This document shows, in pieces, positions 19,380-27,691 of a stretch of 64,000 nucleotides of DNA (position 1 is the stretch's first letter; each line of letters starts with the position of its first letter). Below the pieces are notes generated by a model. The model was not told where the DNA came from and made no database searches. It worked only from the letters and a program-made list of their open reading frames with translations. Both the position numbers and the translations under genes were made by a program. The stretch comes from Nitrospirillum pindoramense. Its GTDB lineage: Bacteria; Pseudomonadota; Alphaproteobacteria; Azospirillales; Azospirillaceae. The stretch spans positions 417,881 to 481,880 of the forward strand of contig NZ_VITR01000003.1 of the NCBI RefSeq assembly GCF_007827955.1, written 5' to 3'.

Positions 19380-20114
19380 ATGTCGGTCATCCCACCCCAT
19401 TCCCGGCCGTTGCAGCAGTTCTACCGCTCCGGTCCCATGCCCTGCCCCTACCTCCCGGGGCGTATGGAGCGCAAGCTGTTCACCCGCCTGGTGGGACAGC
19501 AGGCCAGCGGCGTGAACTCCGCCCTGTCACGCGCCGGCTTCCGCCGCAGCCACGACATCGTCTACCGCCCCGTCTGTGCCGGGTGCGCCGCCTGCGTCCC
19601 GGTGCGTATTCCCGTGGCGGGCTTCAGCCCTAACCGGACCATGCGCCGCATCCTGCGCGCCAACGCCGACCTGGTGCCGGGGGTCCAGCCCGCCAGCGCC
19701 ACGGCGGAACAGTTCCAGGTCTTCGCCAGCTATCAGGCGGCCCGCCACAGCGATAGCGACATGAGCCGCATGGGCATGACCGATTACGCCGCCATGATCG
19801 AGGAGGGCCAGGTGGACAGCCGCCTGTACACCCTGCGCGATGCCGGCGGGGCTCTGATGGGCGCCATCCTGACGGACCGGCTGGATGACGGCTTTTCCGC
19901 CGTCTACAGCTTCTACAATCCCGACCTGCCGGATCGCAGCCTGGGCACCCGGCTGATCCTGTCACTGGTGGAGCAAGCGCGGCAGGAGGGATTGCCCCAC
20001 GTCTATCTCGGCTATTGGATCGAGGGCAGCCGCAAGATGGACTATAAGCGCCGCTTCCAGCCGCTGGAGGCTTTGGGCCGTGACGGTTGGGTCCCCTTGG
20101 GGCCGGCTACCTGA
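19380..20114 (+). CDS. bpt: Aspartate/glutamate leucyltransferase (Bpt)
   Basis: Transfers leucine from Leu-tRNA to proteins with N-terminal Asp or Glu, marking them for ClpAP. The 244-residue protein has the N-terminal Cys-rich part CPYLPGRMERKLFTRL and YRPVCAGCAACVPVRIPV, then the GNAT-like C-terminal half with SRMGMTDYAAMIEE and YLGYWIEGSRKMDYKRRFQP. These are typical of the Bpt/Ate family. The ATG at 19380 opens the frame. It stands alone, 163 bases after motB; nothing suggests co-regulation. Confidence 0.96.
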   Translation: MSVIPPHSRPLQQFYRSGPMPCPYLPGRMERKLFTRLVGQQASGVNSALSRAGFRRSHDIVYRPVCAGCAACVPVRIPVAGFSPNRTMRRILRANADLVPGVQPASATAEQFQVFASYQAARHSDSDMSRMGMTDYAAMIEEGQVDSRLYTLRDAGGALMGAILTDRLDDGFSAVYSFYNPDLPDRSLGTRLILSLVEQARQEGLPHVYLGYWIEGSRKMDYKRRFQPLEALGRDGWVPLGPAT

Positions 20115-20336
20115 GTAGTTTCTGCCGTCCGCCCCAGCCTCCCCCCATCGAAACCCCGTTGCAAAACGCAAATGCGGCCTTTCATTTGGCAAGGACGCCC
20201 ACCGCCGGCGGCGAGTCGCGCGCGCGAAACGGCGTTAAATTAACGGCATATTTATTGCTGAGTTGCGAAGTGCTTCGAAACGTCCGTCATGGCGGCGGAC
20301 GTACTGGCTTCACTTGGAAAGGGATGCATTCGTTCC

Positions 20337-20801
20337 ATGCGTGCGGTCAGCGGTTTCATCCGCCCTGCGTTCCTGGCTGTGGTTCTGGCGTTGCTGGCGA
20401 TGAAGCCGGCGATGGCGCTGAACATCGCCGTGAAGGGGGTTGTGGAATCCAACTGCTTCGTTTCCGTGTCGGTGGGTGACGCCACCCTGTCCGCCGATGG
20501 CGGTGGCAACGTCATGCTGGGCGACCTGGGAGAGCACTGCAACGAGTCCTCCGGCTATACGGTGGTGCTGTCGTCCAACAACGGCGGCGCCCTGGTCGAT
20601 GCCAACGGCAACAAGATCCCGTACACGATTTCCTATGACCAAGTGGATAGCCGCCCCTTGAGCGAGCCGCAGGTCATCAACCGCCTGGACCCGCAGACGG
20701 AGATGCGGACCGGCAGCATCCTGCTGACGTTGCCCCGGCAGGTCGTCCACCGCGGTGGATTTTACAGCGATACCCTGACCATCACGGTGCGCGCCCGCTG
20801 A
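20337..20801 (+). CDS. Secreted protein, spore-coat-U/fimbria-like fold suspected
   Basis: A 154-residue protein with a clear signal peptide (residues 1 to about 28, ending AMKPAMA before LNIAVKG). The mature part is small and beta-rich, with two cysteines (ESNCFVSV and GEHCNESSG) that could form a disulfide, followed by a Gly/Asn-rich stretch and IPYTISYD. This pattern recalls spore-coat-U and fimbrial-type domains, but I do not recognise the family with confidence. An in-frame ATG at 20289 would add 16 residues before the signal peptide. A 13-bp near-palindrome CGTTAAATTAACG (20233-20245) lies in the AT-rich upstream region. No usher or chaperone gene is near. Confidence 0.7.
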   Translation: MRAVSGFIRPAFLAVVLALLAMKPAMALNIAVKGVVESNCFVSVSVGDATLSADGGGNVMLGDLGEHCNESSGYTVVLSSNNGGALVDANGNKIPYTISYDQVDSRPLSEPQVINRLDPQTEMRTGSILLTLPRQVVHRGGFYSDTLTITVRAR

Positions 20802-20913
20802 CCCGCCAGCGCCAACCTCCCCCGCTCGTCCCCTGTTCCCCGTCCTCTTCCGGTTAACAGACGTGTCAGACAGGCTTGTGTCCAGCCCCGCTTTGCCCCA
20901 CAGTATGGCAAAA

Positions 20914-20927
20914 TGATACCGTTAACA
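20914..20927. promoter_or_regulatory. LacI-family-like operator, site 1 for the GH9 gene
   Basis: TGATACCGTTAACA has the LacI-family pattern with a central CG, as in catabolite-responsive elements. It is less symmetric than site 2, whose centre is 20 bases (two helical turns) downstream. Confidence 0.5.
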
Positions 20928-20934
20928 TAAAAAT

Positions 20935-20946
20935 GTTAGCGCTAAC
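20935..20946. promoter_or_regulatory. LacI-family operator, site 2 for the GH9 gene
   Basis: GTTAGCGCTAAC is a perfect 12-bp palindrome with central GCGC, the standard half-site pattern of LacI-type regulators of sugar genes. It ends 13 bases before the GH9 ATG and overlaps its ribosome-binding region, so repression is likely. No lacI-type gene is in the window. Confidence 0.75.
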
Positions 20947-20959
20947 GGGAGGGACAACC

Positions 20960-23482
20960 ATGCGGGCCATCTGGTTTGCCGCCGCCTTGGCTATTCAGCC
21001 TTGGCTCACCCAATCCTGCCTTGCCGCGGCCCCGCCGACCGCGTCACCTGGGCTGACCGTCAGCCCCGATGAGACGTTGGAGATGCAGGGCCTCAGCGTC
21101 ATCGTTGACCAGATGCATTTCCATCCGGTGTTCCGCGATGAGAAGAACGCCGGCATCCAGATCATCCTGCATGGGGAGCGCATCGCCACCGATGGCGCGG
21201 TGCGCCTGAACCCCACGCCGGAACAGTGGGACCCCGTTCCCGCCTTCGTGAAGCGCGAGCGCGGCCCCGGGCCCGACCAGTTGACGGTGTACAGCAGCTT
21301 CCCAGAGCAGGGCTTCAGCTATCGCCTGGTCATCACGCCGGAGGGCACGGGCTTCCGCGTCGCGGTGAACCTGGACCAGCCGCTGCCGGCCGCGTACGTC
21401 GGCAAGGCGGCCTTCAGCCTGGATTTCCTTCCCACCAGCTATTTCGGCAAGACCTACGCGCTGGCAAGCGGCAACGGGGGTGACGCGACGGGCCTGTTCC
21501 CGCGCAACCCCAGCGGTCCCATGGCCAAGGATGGCTCGGGCGATCCGCTGCCCCTGGCGTCGGGCGGCTCCTCCCTCGTGCTGTCGCCGGAGGATCCGGT
21601 GACGCGCGTGGCCATCACCTCCGACACCGCACCACTGTCGCTTTATGACGCCCGCAACCGCGCGCAGAACGGCTGGTTCGTGGTGCGGGCCCTGATCCCG
21701 GCGGGCAAGACCACGGACGCCATCGTCTGGCACGTCCATCCCAACGTCATCAAGAACTGGGTGCGCGATCCCGTCGTCGCCTTCAACCAGGCCGGTTACA
21801 CGCCGGACCGCGCCAAGGTCGCGACCGTGGAACTGGACCCGCATATGAAGGCGCCCAAGGACATCCAGCTGGTACGCCTGGGCGCCGATGGCAGCCGGAC
21901 CGTGGCGCTGAAGGGGACCCTCAAGCCCTGGGGCCGGTGGCTGCGCTATGACTACGCCACCTTCGATTTCTCGGGCGTGCGGACGCCCGGAATCTACGCC
22001 ATCTCCTACGCCGGGCACCTGTTCAACCCGTTCCGCATCGCGCCCGACGCCTATGACCGCATCTGGCAGCCCTCGCTTGACACCTATCTGGCGGAGCAGA
22101 TGGACCATATGGCGGTGAAGGAGCAGTACCGTACCTGGCAGGGCCTGTCGCACATGGACGATGCCCGCCAGGCGGCGCCCAACATCACCCATTTCGACGG
22201 CTACAAGATGGGGCCGCACCTCGACTCGCCCTTCAAGCCGGGCGAGCATATCCCCGGCCTGAACGTGGGCGGCTGGCAGGACGCCGGCGACTACGACATC
22301 CAGACGTCCGACAACGCCTGGGTGGTGCGTGACCTGGTATGGGGGCGTGAGCTGTTCGGCCTGGAGTGGGATGAGGACACGATCGACGAGGCCGCGCACC
22401 AGGTGGAGATCCGCAAGCCTGACGGCGTGCCCGACGTGCTGCAACAGATCCGCCACGGCACCCTGCAATTGCTGGCCCAGTACAAGGTGTTCGGCCATGC
22501 CATCGTCGGCATCATCGACCCCACCTTGAAACAGTACACGCACCTGGGCGACGCCGGTTCCCAGACCGACCGGCTGATCTATGACCCCAAGCTGGGCCCC
22601 AACGAGAGCAACGGCGTCTATTCAGGCGTACCCGACGACCGCTGGGCCTTCACCTCCGACGTGCCGGCGGACGATTACCACCTGGCCGGCGCCCTGGCCG
22701 GCGCGGCGCGCGTGCTGGGCGGTATCGACCCCGATCTGGCCGCCCAGGCCCTGGCCGCGGCCAAGGTGCTGTGGGCCAACCAGCAGGACCCGGCCGACCG
22801 CATGGACCGGCCGGAACGGGGCGATTGGAACACCGCCGACATCCTCGACATGGCCGCCTTTTCCGCGACGGTGGACCTGGTGATCACGACCAAGGGCGCC
22901 GATCCGCTGTACACCACCAAGCTCAAATCCCTGCTGCCTGCCATCAAGCGCCACTTCGCCTGGCTGGGTGGTGCCGCCACGCTGGCCCTGCCCTACATGG
23001 ACGCCGACTATCGCGCCCAGTTGACCCAGGCGGTGATCGAGGCCAAGGCCACCATAGATGCGGAGGCCGCCAAGACACCCTTCGGTGTGCCCGTGGCCAT
23101 GGGCACCTGGGCCGGCAGCAGCCAGGTGGCCGGGTTCGGCACCACCATGTACCTGCTGCACAAGGCCTTCCCCGGCATCATCGGCACCCAATACACCCTG
23201 GACGCCCTGGACTATGTCCTGGGCCGCCATCCGGCGACAAACCTGTCCCTGGTGTCGACGGTGGGCACCGAGTCCAAAATGATCGCCTACACCCACAACC
23301 GGGCGGATTATTCCACCGTGCCCGGCGCCATGGTGCCCGGCGTCCTGGTCATCAAGCCGGATTTTCCGGAGCAGAAGGTGGCGTGGCCCTTCCTGTGGTT
23401 CGAGAACGAATCCACGGTGGCCACCACCACCGCCTATATCCTGGCGGCCAACGCCGGGATCATGGTGACCAGGGGGCAGTGA
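20960..23482 (+). CDS. Glycoside hydrolase family 9 (cellulase-type), secreted
   Basis: An 840-residue exported glycosidase, probably acting on beta-1,4-glucans. The ATG at 20960 follows GGGAGG and starts a signal peptide (MRAIWFAAALAIQPW, cleavage near CLAAA). Residues about 30-265 are a beta-rich region of unknown type. The Ig-like CelD_N domain starts about residue 270 (VAFNQAGYTPDRAK). The GH9 catalytic domain covers about 370-840, with GGWQDAGDYD at 437-446 (the catalytic Asp pair), LDYVLGRHP at 750-758 and the acid region FENES near 815. Two LacI-type operators lie just upstream. The gene ends at a hairpin. An upstream in-frame extension to 20876 would cover the operators and is unlikely. 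Confidence 0.93.
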   Translation: MRAIWFAAALAIQPWLTQSCLAAAPPTASPGLTVSPDETLEMQGLSVIVDQMHFHPVFRDEKNAGIQIILHGERIATDGAVRLNPTPEQWDPVPAFVKRERGPGPDQLTVYSSFPEQGFSYRLVITPEGTGFRVAVNLDQPLPAAYVGKAAFSLDFLPTSYFGKTYALASGNGGDATGLFPRNPSGPMAKDGSGDPLPLASGGSSLVLSPEDPVTRVAITSDTAPLSLYDARNRAQNGWFVVRALIPAGKTTDAIVWHVHPNVIKNWVRDPVVAFNQAGYTPDRAKVATVELDPHMKAPKDIQLVRLGADGSRTVALKGTLKPWGRWLRYDYATFDFSGVRTPGIYAISYAGHLFNPFRIAPDAYDRIWQPSLDTYLAEQMDHMAVKEQYRTWQGLSHMDDARQAAPNITHFDGYKMGPHLDSPFKPGEHIPGLNVGGWQDAGDYDIQTSDNAWVVRDLVWGRELFGLEWDEDTIDEAAHQVEIRKPDGVPDVLQQIRHGTLQLLAQYKVFGHAIVGIIDPTLKQYTHLGDAGSQTDRLIYDPKLGPNESNGVYSGVPDDRWAFTSDVPADDYHLAGALAGAARVLGGIDPDLAAQALAAAKVLWANQQDPADRMDRPERGDWNTADILDMAAFSATVDLVITTKGADPLYTTKLKSLLPAIKRHFAWLGGAATLALPYMDADYRAQLTQAVIEAKATIDAEAAKTPFGVPVAMGTWAGSSQVAGFGTTMYLLHKAFPGIIGTQYTLDALDYVLGRHPATNLSLVSTVGTESKMIAYTHNRADYSTVPGAMVPGVLVIKPDFPEQKVAWPFLWFENESTVATTTAYILAANAGIMVTRGQ

Positions 23483-23488
23483 CAGCCC

Positions 23489-23515
23489 GGCCCCCGGGGG
23501 ATTTCCTCGGGGGCC
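23489..23515. terminator. Stem-loop between GH9 and CPBP genes
   Basis: GGCCCCCG (23489-23496) pairs with CGGGGGCC (23508-23515) between two convergent genes, six bases after the GH9 stop. It lacks a T-run on the plus side. Confidence 0.6.
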
Positions 23516-23516
23516 A

Positions 23517-24272
23517 TCACCGCGTCAACCAAGCCGCGATCATGGGGCGCAGCAACAGCGCATAAAGATCGATAGCTATGTGCAGCAATATGGGGACCAG
23601 CAACCCGCCGCTGGCGAGATAAAGAATGGATAGCAAGGCGCCGGTCACCATGGTGCCCAATACACCTATCCAGCCCTGGTAGAGGTGCATCACCCCGAAC
23701 ACCACGCCCGCCAGAATGAAGCCGATTTTGGCATCGCCCGTGACGAGGGTGATCAGCAAGGGCAAAAACAGGCGGAAGGCCAGTTCCTCCGTCAGGCCGG
23801 CATTGAGCGATAGCAGTCCGGCCCACCACCGCTCCGCGCCATTACGGGGCAGCAGGGCTTGGATATCCCCTGCTACGCCAGGGGCCACGGGAACCGTCGC
23901 GGAACCCCGGCCTTGCTGCAGGGCATGGATCACGGTTGGAATAAGGGTGCCGGCCAGCATGGCGGCCCCAAGCCCCATCAGGAACTCGGTATGGGCCAAG
24001 ACCTCGCGTACCGGCTCGAAAAACTCATCATCCGCAAGTCCGGCGACTTCCGGCGGCAAGGTCCATAGCTGGGCCAACCGTCCCAGCGAGGCCATCGACA
24101 CCACGGTTCCACCCCCGAACAGCAGGGCGCTCAGCACCACCCACTTGCGATAAAAGGCCTGCCGCGCACGGGTGTCCTCAAGCGCCTTGAAGGCCGCGTA
24201 GTCCGCTTGGTCACGGTAAACCCAATACGCCAGCGCCCCCAGGAACAGCACCAGAAAAACCAATGGCATCAT
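23517..24272 (-). CDS. CPBP family intramembrane metalloprotease
   Basis: A 251-residue membrane protein from the ATG at 24272 (or the adjacent ATG at 24269; GGGGAG is two and five bases away respectively). It has several hydrophobic helices. The CPBP (Abi) motifs are all visible: TEELAFRLFLP (EExxxR), VVFGVMHLYQG with the conserved His, and ILLHIAIDLY. Members are site-2-type proteases for prenyl-protein processing, bacteriocin immunity or signalling; nothing nearby points to one of these. The open frame upstream of 24272 runs through the parC terminator and is not coding. Confidence 0.88.
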   Translation of the reverse strand: MMPLVFLVLFLGALAYWVYRDQADYAAFKALEDTRARQAFYRKWVVLSALLFGGGTVVSMASLGRLAQLWTLPPEVAGLADDEFFEPVREVLAHTEFLMGLGAAMLAGTLIPTVIHALQQGRGSATVPVAPGVAGDIQALLPRNGAERWWAGLLSLNAGLTEELAFRLFLPLLITLVTGDAKIGFILAGVVFGVMHLYQGWIGVLGTMVTGALLSILYLASGGLLVPILLHIAIDLYALLLRPMIAAWLTR

Positions 24273-24310
24273 AACTCCCCCGTCTCCCCAAAAGATGCCG
24301 GGCAGTAAAA

Positions 24311-24338
24311 AAGCCGGGATGATGATCCATCCCGGCTT
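24311..24338 (-). terminator. Intrinsic terminator of parC
   Basis: AAGCCGGGATG (24311-24321) pairs with CATCCCGGCTT (24328-24338). On the minus strand the stem is followed by a run of T, as expected for a terminator 33 bases after the parC stop. Confidence 0.85.
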
Positions 24339-24370
24339 CTTTACGACGATACCTAAATTCCCCGCGCCGC

Positions 24371-26620
24371 TCAGAAGCGGTTGTTGCGGGGGAAGCCGTT
24401 GGGCGGCAGCTTGCCTTGGGTGCCGCGCGCGCCGCGCCAGGGTGACAGGTCGGTCTCCACCCGGGTGCGGTCGCCGGCCCCGCCCATCTTCCACGACAGG
24501 CCCTTGGCGCCGTCGAACACGCAGATGTCGGACAGGCTGGCGTCCTTGTACTTCTGCAGGGCCACGCCCTTGCCGCGCACCATGACGGGCAATTCCTCCA
24601 GGGCGAAGACCAGCAGTTTGCGGTTGTTGCCGATGACGGCGATGGTGTCGCCCTCCACCGGAACGCAGGCCAGCGCCGTGGCGCCATCGCCCACGTTCAG
24701 CACCTGCTTGCCGGCGCGGGTCTGCGCCACCACCTCGTCCGCGTCCACCTGGAAGCCGCGGCCGTCGCTGGACGCCACCAGCAGACGCTTGCCCGCACGG
24801 TAGGGCAGCACGGTGATGATGTCGGCGTCGCCCAGATCCACCATCAGGCGCACAGGCTCGCCAAAGCCGCGACCGCGCGGCAGGCGGTCCACGCCGATGG
24901 TGTGGAATTTGCCGGTGCTGGAGAACACCAGCAGCTTGTCCGTCGTCTCGGCATGCAGGACGAAGCGCTCGGCATCGCCCTCCTTGTACTTGGCCTCCGC
25001 CGTCTCGGCCGGCGGCAGGTGGCCCTTCACGGCGCGGATCCAGCCCTTCTCCGACAGGAAGACGGTGACCGACTCCCGCTCGATCATGGCCTCCACCGGC
25101 ACCACCACGTCGGTGGGGGCGTCGCCCACGGCGGTGCGGCGGGCGCCCAGCTCGGTCGCCTGGCCGAAGCGCTTCTTGGTGGCGGCTACCTCGGCGGCGA
25201 TGGCCGACCAGCGCTTGCCGTCGTCGTCCAGCAGGGACAGCAGTTCCGTCCGCTCGGCCGTCAGGCTGTCATGCTCCTTGCGGATCTCTATCTCTTCCAG
25301 CTTGCGCAAGCTGCGCAGGCGCATGTTCAGGATGGCTTCCGCCTGCACGTCGGTCAGGCCAAAGGCGCGCATCAGCTCGGCCTTGGGCTCATCCTCCTCG
25401 CGGATGATGCGGATGACCTCGTCCAGGTTCAGGTAGGCGATGAGGTAACCGCCCAGCACCTCCAGCCTGTGGTCAATCTTGGCCAGGCGGTGGCGGGACC
25501 GGCGCACCAGAACCACGTTGCGGTGGTCCAGATAGGCGCGCAGCACCTCGTGCAGGGTCATGACGCGCGGCACCTGATCGGCGTCCAGCACGTTCATGTT
25601 CAGCGGAATCTTCACTTCCAGATCGGTGTTGCGGAACAGCTGTTCCATCAGCACCGCCGGGTCGACGTTGCGGCTCTTGGGCACCAGCACCAGCCGCACA
25701 TCCTCCGCCGACTCGTCGCGCACATCCTCCAGCAGGGGCAGCTTACGCTCCATGAGGAGTTCGGCGATCTTCTCCACCAGGCGCGACTTCTGCACCTGGT
25801 AGGGGATCTGGGTGACGATGATCTGCCAGGTGCCCTGGGCCAGCTTCTCGCTTTCCCACTTGGCGCGCAGGCGGAAGCCGCCGCGGCCGGTGCGGTAGGC
25901 CTCGCGCACGGCATCGCGGCTTTCCACCAGCACGCCGCCGGTGGGGAAGTCGGGGCCCGGCATCAGGGTGACCAGCTCATCCACCGTCACCGGCCGGCGG
26001 CGGTCTTCCGGCACCAGCAGTTCCCGGTCGATGATCAGGCTGAGCGCGTCGCAGATCTCACCGGCGTTGTGCGGCGGGATGCTGGTGGCCATGCCCACGG
26101 CGATGCCGGCCGAGCCGTTGGCCAGCAGGTTGGGGAAGGCCGACGGCAGCACCATCGGCTCCTCGCCGTCGCCGTCGTAGGTGGCGCGGAAATCGACCGC
26201 GTCCTCATCGATGCCGTCCAACAGGGCCTTGGCCACCTCGGTCAGGCGGGCCTCGGTGTATCGCATGGCGGCGGCGTTATCGCCGTCGATGTTGCCGAAA
26301 TTGCCCTGGCCCTGGACCAGGGGATAACGGGCGGCGAAGTCCTGGGCCAGACGTACGAGCGCGTCATAGACCGAAGCGTCGCCATGGGGGTGGAACTTGC
26401 CGATGACGTCGCCCACCACGCGGGCCGATTTCTTGGGCGGAGTGGTGGGCTCCAGCTTAAGCTGGCTCATGGCGAACAGCAGGCGGCGGTGCACCGGCTT
26501 CAGCCCGTCGCGCACATCGGGCAGCGACCGCGACACGATGGTCGACAGGGCATAGGACAGGTAACGCTCGCCCAGCGCATCGGCCAGGGGCTTGTCGAGG
26601 ATCTCGGTGGCATCGGTCAT
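24371..26620 (-). CDS. parC: DNA topoisomerase IV subunit A
   Basis: Catalytic subunit of topoisomerase IV, which unlinks daughter chromosomes. The 749-residue protein has the active tyrosine at residue 121 ([10 protein letters not shown]), [18 protein letters not shown] (77-94) and a C-terminal beta-propeller (from about 490). At the quinolone-determining positions it has Ala82 and Asp86 where E. coli ParC has Ser80 and Glu84; natural Ala here is common in alphaproteobacteria. The ATG at 26620 and [20 protein letters not shown] are typical. It follows recO by 63 bases. Confidence 0.97.
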   Translation of the reverse strand: MTDATEILDKPLADALGERYLSYALSTIVSRSLPDVRDGLKPVHRRLLFAMSQLKLEPTTPPKKSARVVGDVIGKFHPHGDASVYDALVRLAQDFAARYPLVQGQGNFGNIDGDNAAAMRYTEARLTEVAKALLDGIDEDAVDFRATYDGDGEEPMVLPSAFPNLLANGSAGIAVGMATSIPPHNAGEICDALSLIIDRELLVPEDRRRPVTVDELVTLMPGPDFPTGGVLVESRDAVREAYRTGRGGFRLRAKWESEKLAQGTWQIIVTQIPYQVQKSRLVEKIAELLMERKLPLLEDVRDESAEDVRLVLVPKSRNVDPAVLMEQLFRNTDLEVKIPLNMNVLDADQVPRVMTLHEVLRAYLDHRNVVLVRRSRHRLAKIDHRLEVLGGYLIAYLNLDEVIRIIREEDEPKAELMRAFGLTDVQAEAILNMRLRSLRKLEEIEIRKEHDSLTAERTELLSLLDDDGKRWSAIAAEVAATKKRFGQATELGARRTAVGDAPTDVVVPVEAMIERESVTVFLSEKGWIRAVKGHLPPAETAEAKYKEGDAERFVLHAETTDKLLVFSSTGKFHTIGVDRLPRGRGFGEPVRLMVDLGDADIITVLPYRAGKRLLVASSDGRGFQVDADEVVAQTRAGKQVLNVGDGATALACVPVEGDTIAVIGNNRKLLVFALEELPVMVRGKGVALQKYKDASLSDICVFDGAKGLSWKMGGAGDRTRVETDLSPWRGARGTQGKLPPNGFPRNNRF

Positions 26621-26683
26621 GATGGGCGGACACTACCAGATATGGTGGACCGATTGCCAGCCGTGGTGCAGCCGGTGGGAAAC

Positions 26684-27469
26684 TTAGGGTTCCCTTGATT
26701 CCGCCCCCTCAACACGGGGTGCGGGAAGACCGTTCGCTCGCAAGTAACGCTCCACCAGGCGCTGGCGGGCCGGGGGCACCTCGGCATGCCGTTGGGCGAA
26801 GACATGCCGTTCCAGGAAATGGCCGGTCAGGCGCAGGCCGGCCGCCACGTCCTCTTCGCCGCCGCCCTGGAAGCCAAGCCCGATGAGGAAGCCCGGCAAG
26901 GGCAGCAGCTTGTCGCGATAGGGTTCCCCCGCCGACAGGGAAACCGCGCGGCCGGTGCGGGGGCTGACATAGGCCAACTGGTCGTTCGGGGTGCCCACGG
27001 GCTGGCCGGTGCTGGCGCACTGCGTCAGATCCAGGCCGAAGCCCACCTCCTCCAGCAGGCCGACCTCCCACCGCACGTAGATGGCGGGCCAAATGTCGAG
27101 GTCCAGCGCCTGGAACAGCGCCAGCGTGGCATCGTACAGGCCCGGATGGGCCTCCCGTTCCGCCAGGACGGCATCCATCAGGGCGGCGGCGGCGACAATG
27201 GCCGCCAGGCGCAGGGGGTCGTCCAGGTACAGCCCGGCGGGGGAGCGCACGGGCTCTACCGTCCAGGTGCCCAGTTGGTCAGCCGTGCGGGCGCGCCAGC
27301 GGACGGCGACCTGGGCGCCCGGTTCCAGCACACCGCGGTACCGCTGGGACTGGCCGCCATGCAGGACGCCAGCGTGCCGTCCATGCTCACGCGTCAACGC
27401 CACCACCAGCGCGGCGGTGTCGCCGAACGGGCGGGATGAAAGCACGATGGCGTCGTCAGTCCATTCCAT
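26684..27469 (-). CDS. recO: DNA repair protein RecO
   Basis: Recombination mediator loading RecA in the RecFOR pathway. The 261-residue protein begins MEWTDDAIVLSSRPFGDTAA, the N-terminal OB fold (to about residue 80), followed by the helical domain with YVRWEVGLLEEVGFGLDLTQC. The zinc-finger cysteines present in some RecO proteins are mostly missing, with just one Cys in the LTQCASTG segment and VSPRTGRAVS next to it; this is usual in alphaproteobacteria. It starts at the ATG at 27469 and is transcribed with parC. Confidence 0.95.
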   Translation of the reverse strand: MEWTDDAIVLSSRPFGDTAALVVALTREHGRHAGVLHGGQSQRYRGVLEPGAQVAVRWRARTADQLGTWTVEPVRSPAGLYLDDPLRLAAIVAAAALMDAVLAEREAHPGLYDATLALFQALDLDIWPAIYVRWEVGLLEEVGFGLDLTQCASTGQPVGTPNDQLAYVSPRTGRAVSLSAGEPYRDKLLPLPGFLIGLGFQGGGEEDVAAGLRLTGHFLERHVFAQRHAEVPPARQRLVERYLRANGLPAPRVEGAESREP

Positions 27470-27691
27470 GCAGGCGTTTTAGCAGATCGCGCCCCTCCGG
27501 GCATATGCCAATGCTCCCATGGCCCGCATCAGACCACAGGTGTCGCCGCAGCGCTTTTTAGTATACCCTCTATTGATAACCCTTGAACCGAGCGCCCGCG
27601 TGCACAGCCCATCTATTGGAAATCGTTGGACCATGAAGGTGGGTTCACTACGCGGTTGGGTCGTGGTGCGCGGCGCCACGCCGGTGATGAC

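Noticed and set aside
25465-26698. Very long plus-strand frames opposite parC
   Set aside because: Antisense to parC with no domain; the minus frame has all topoisomerase motifs.
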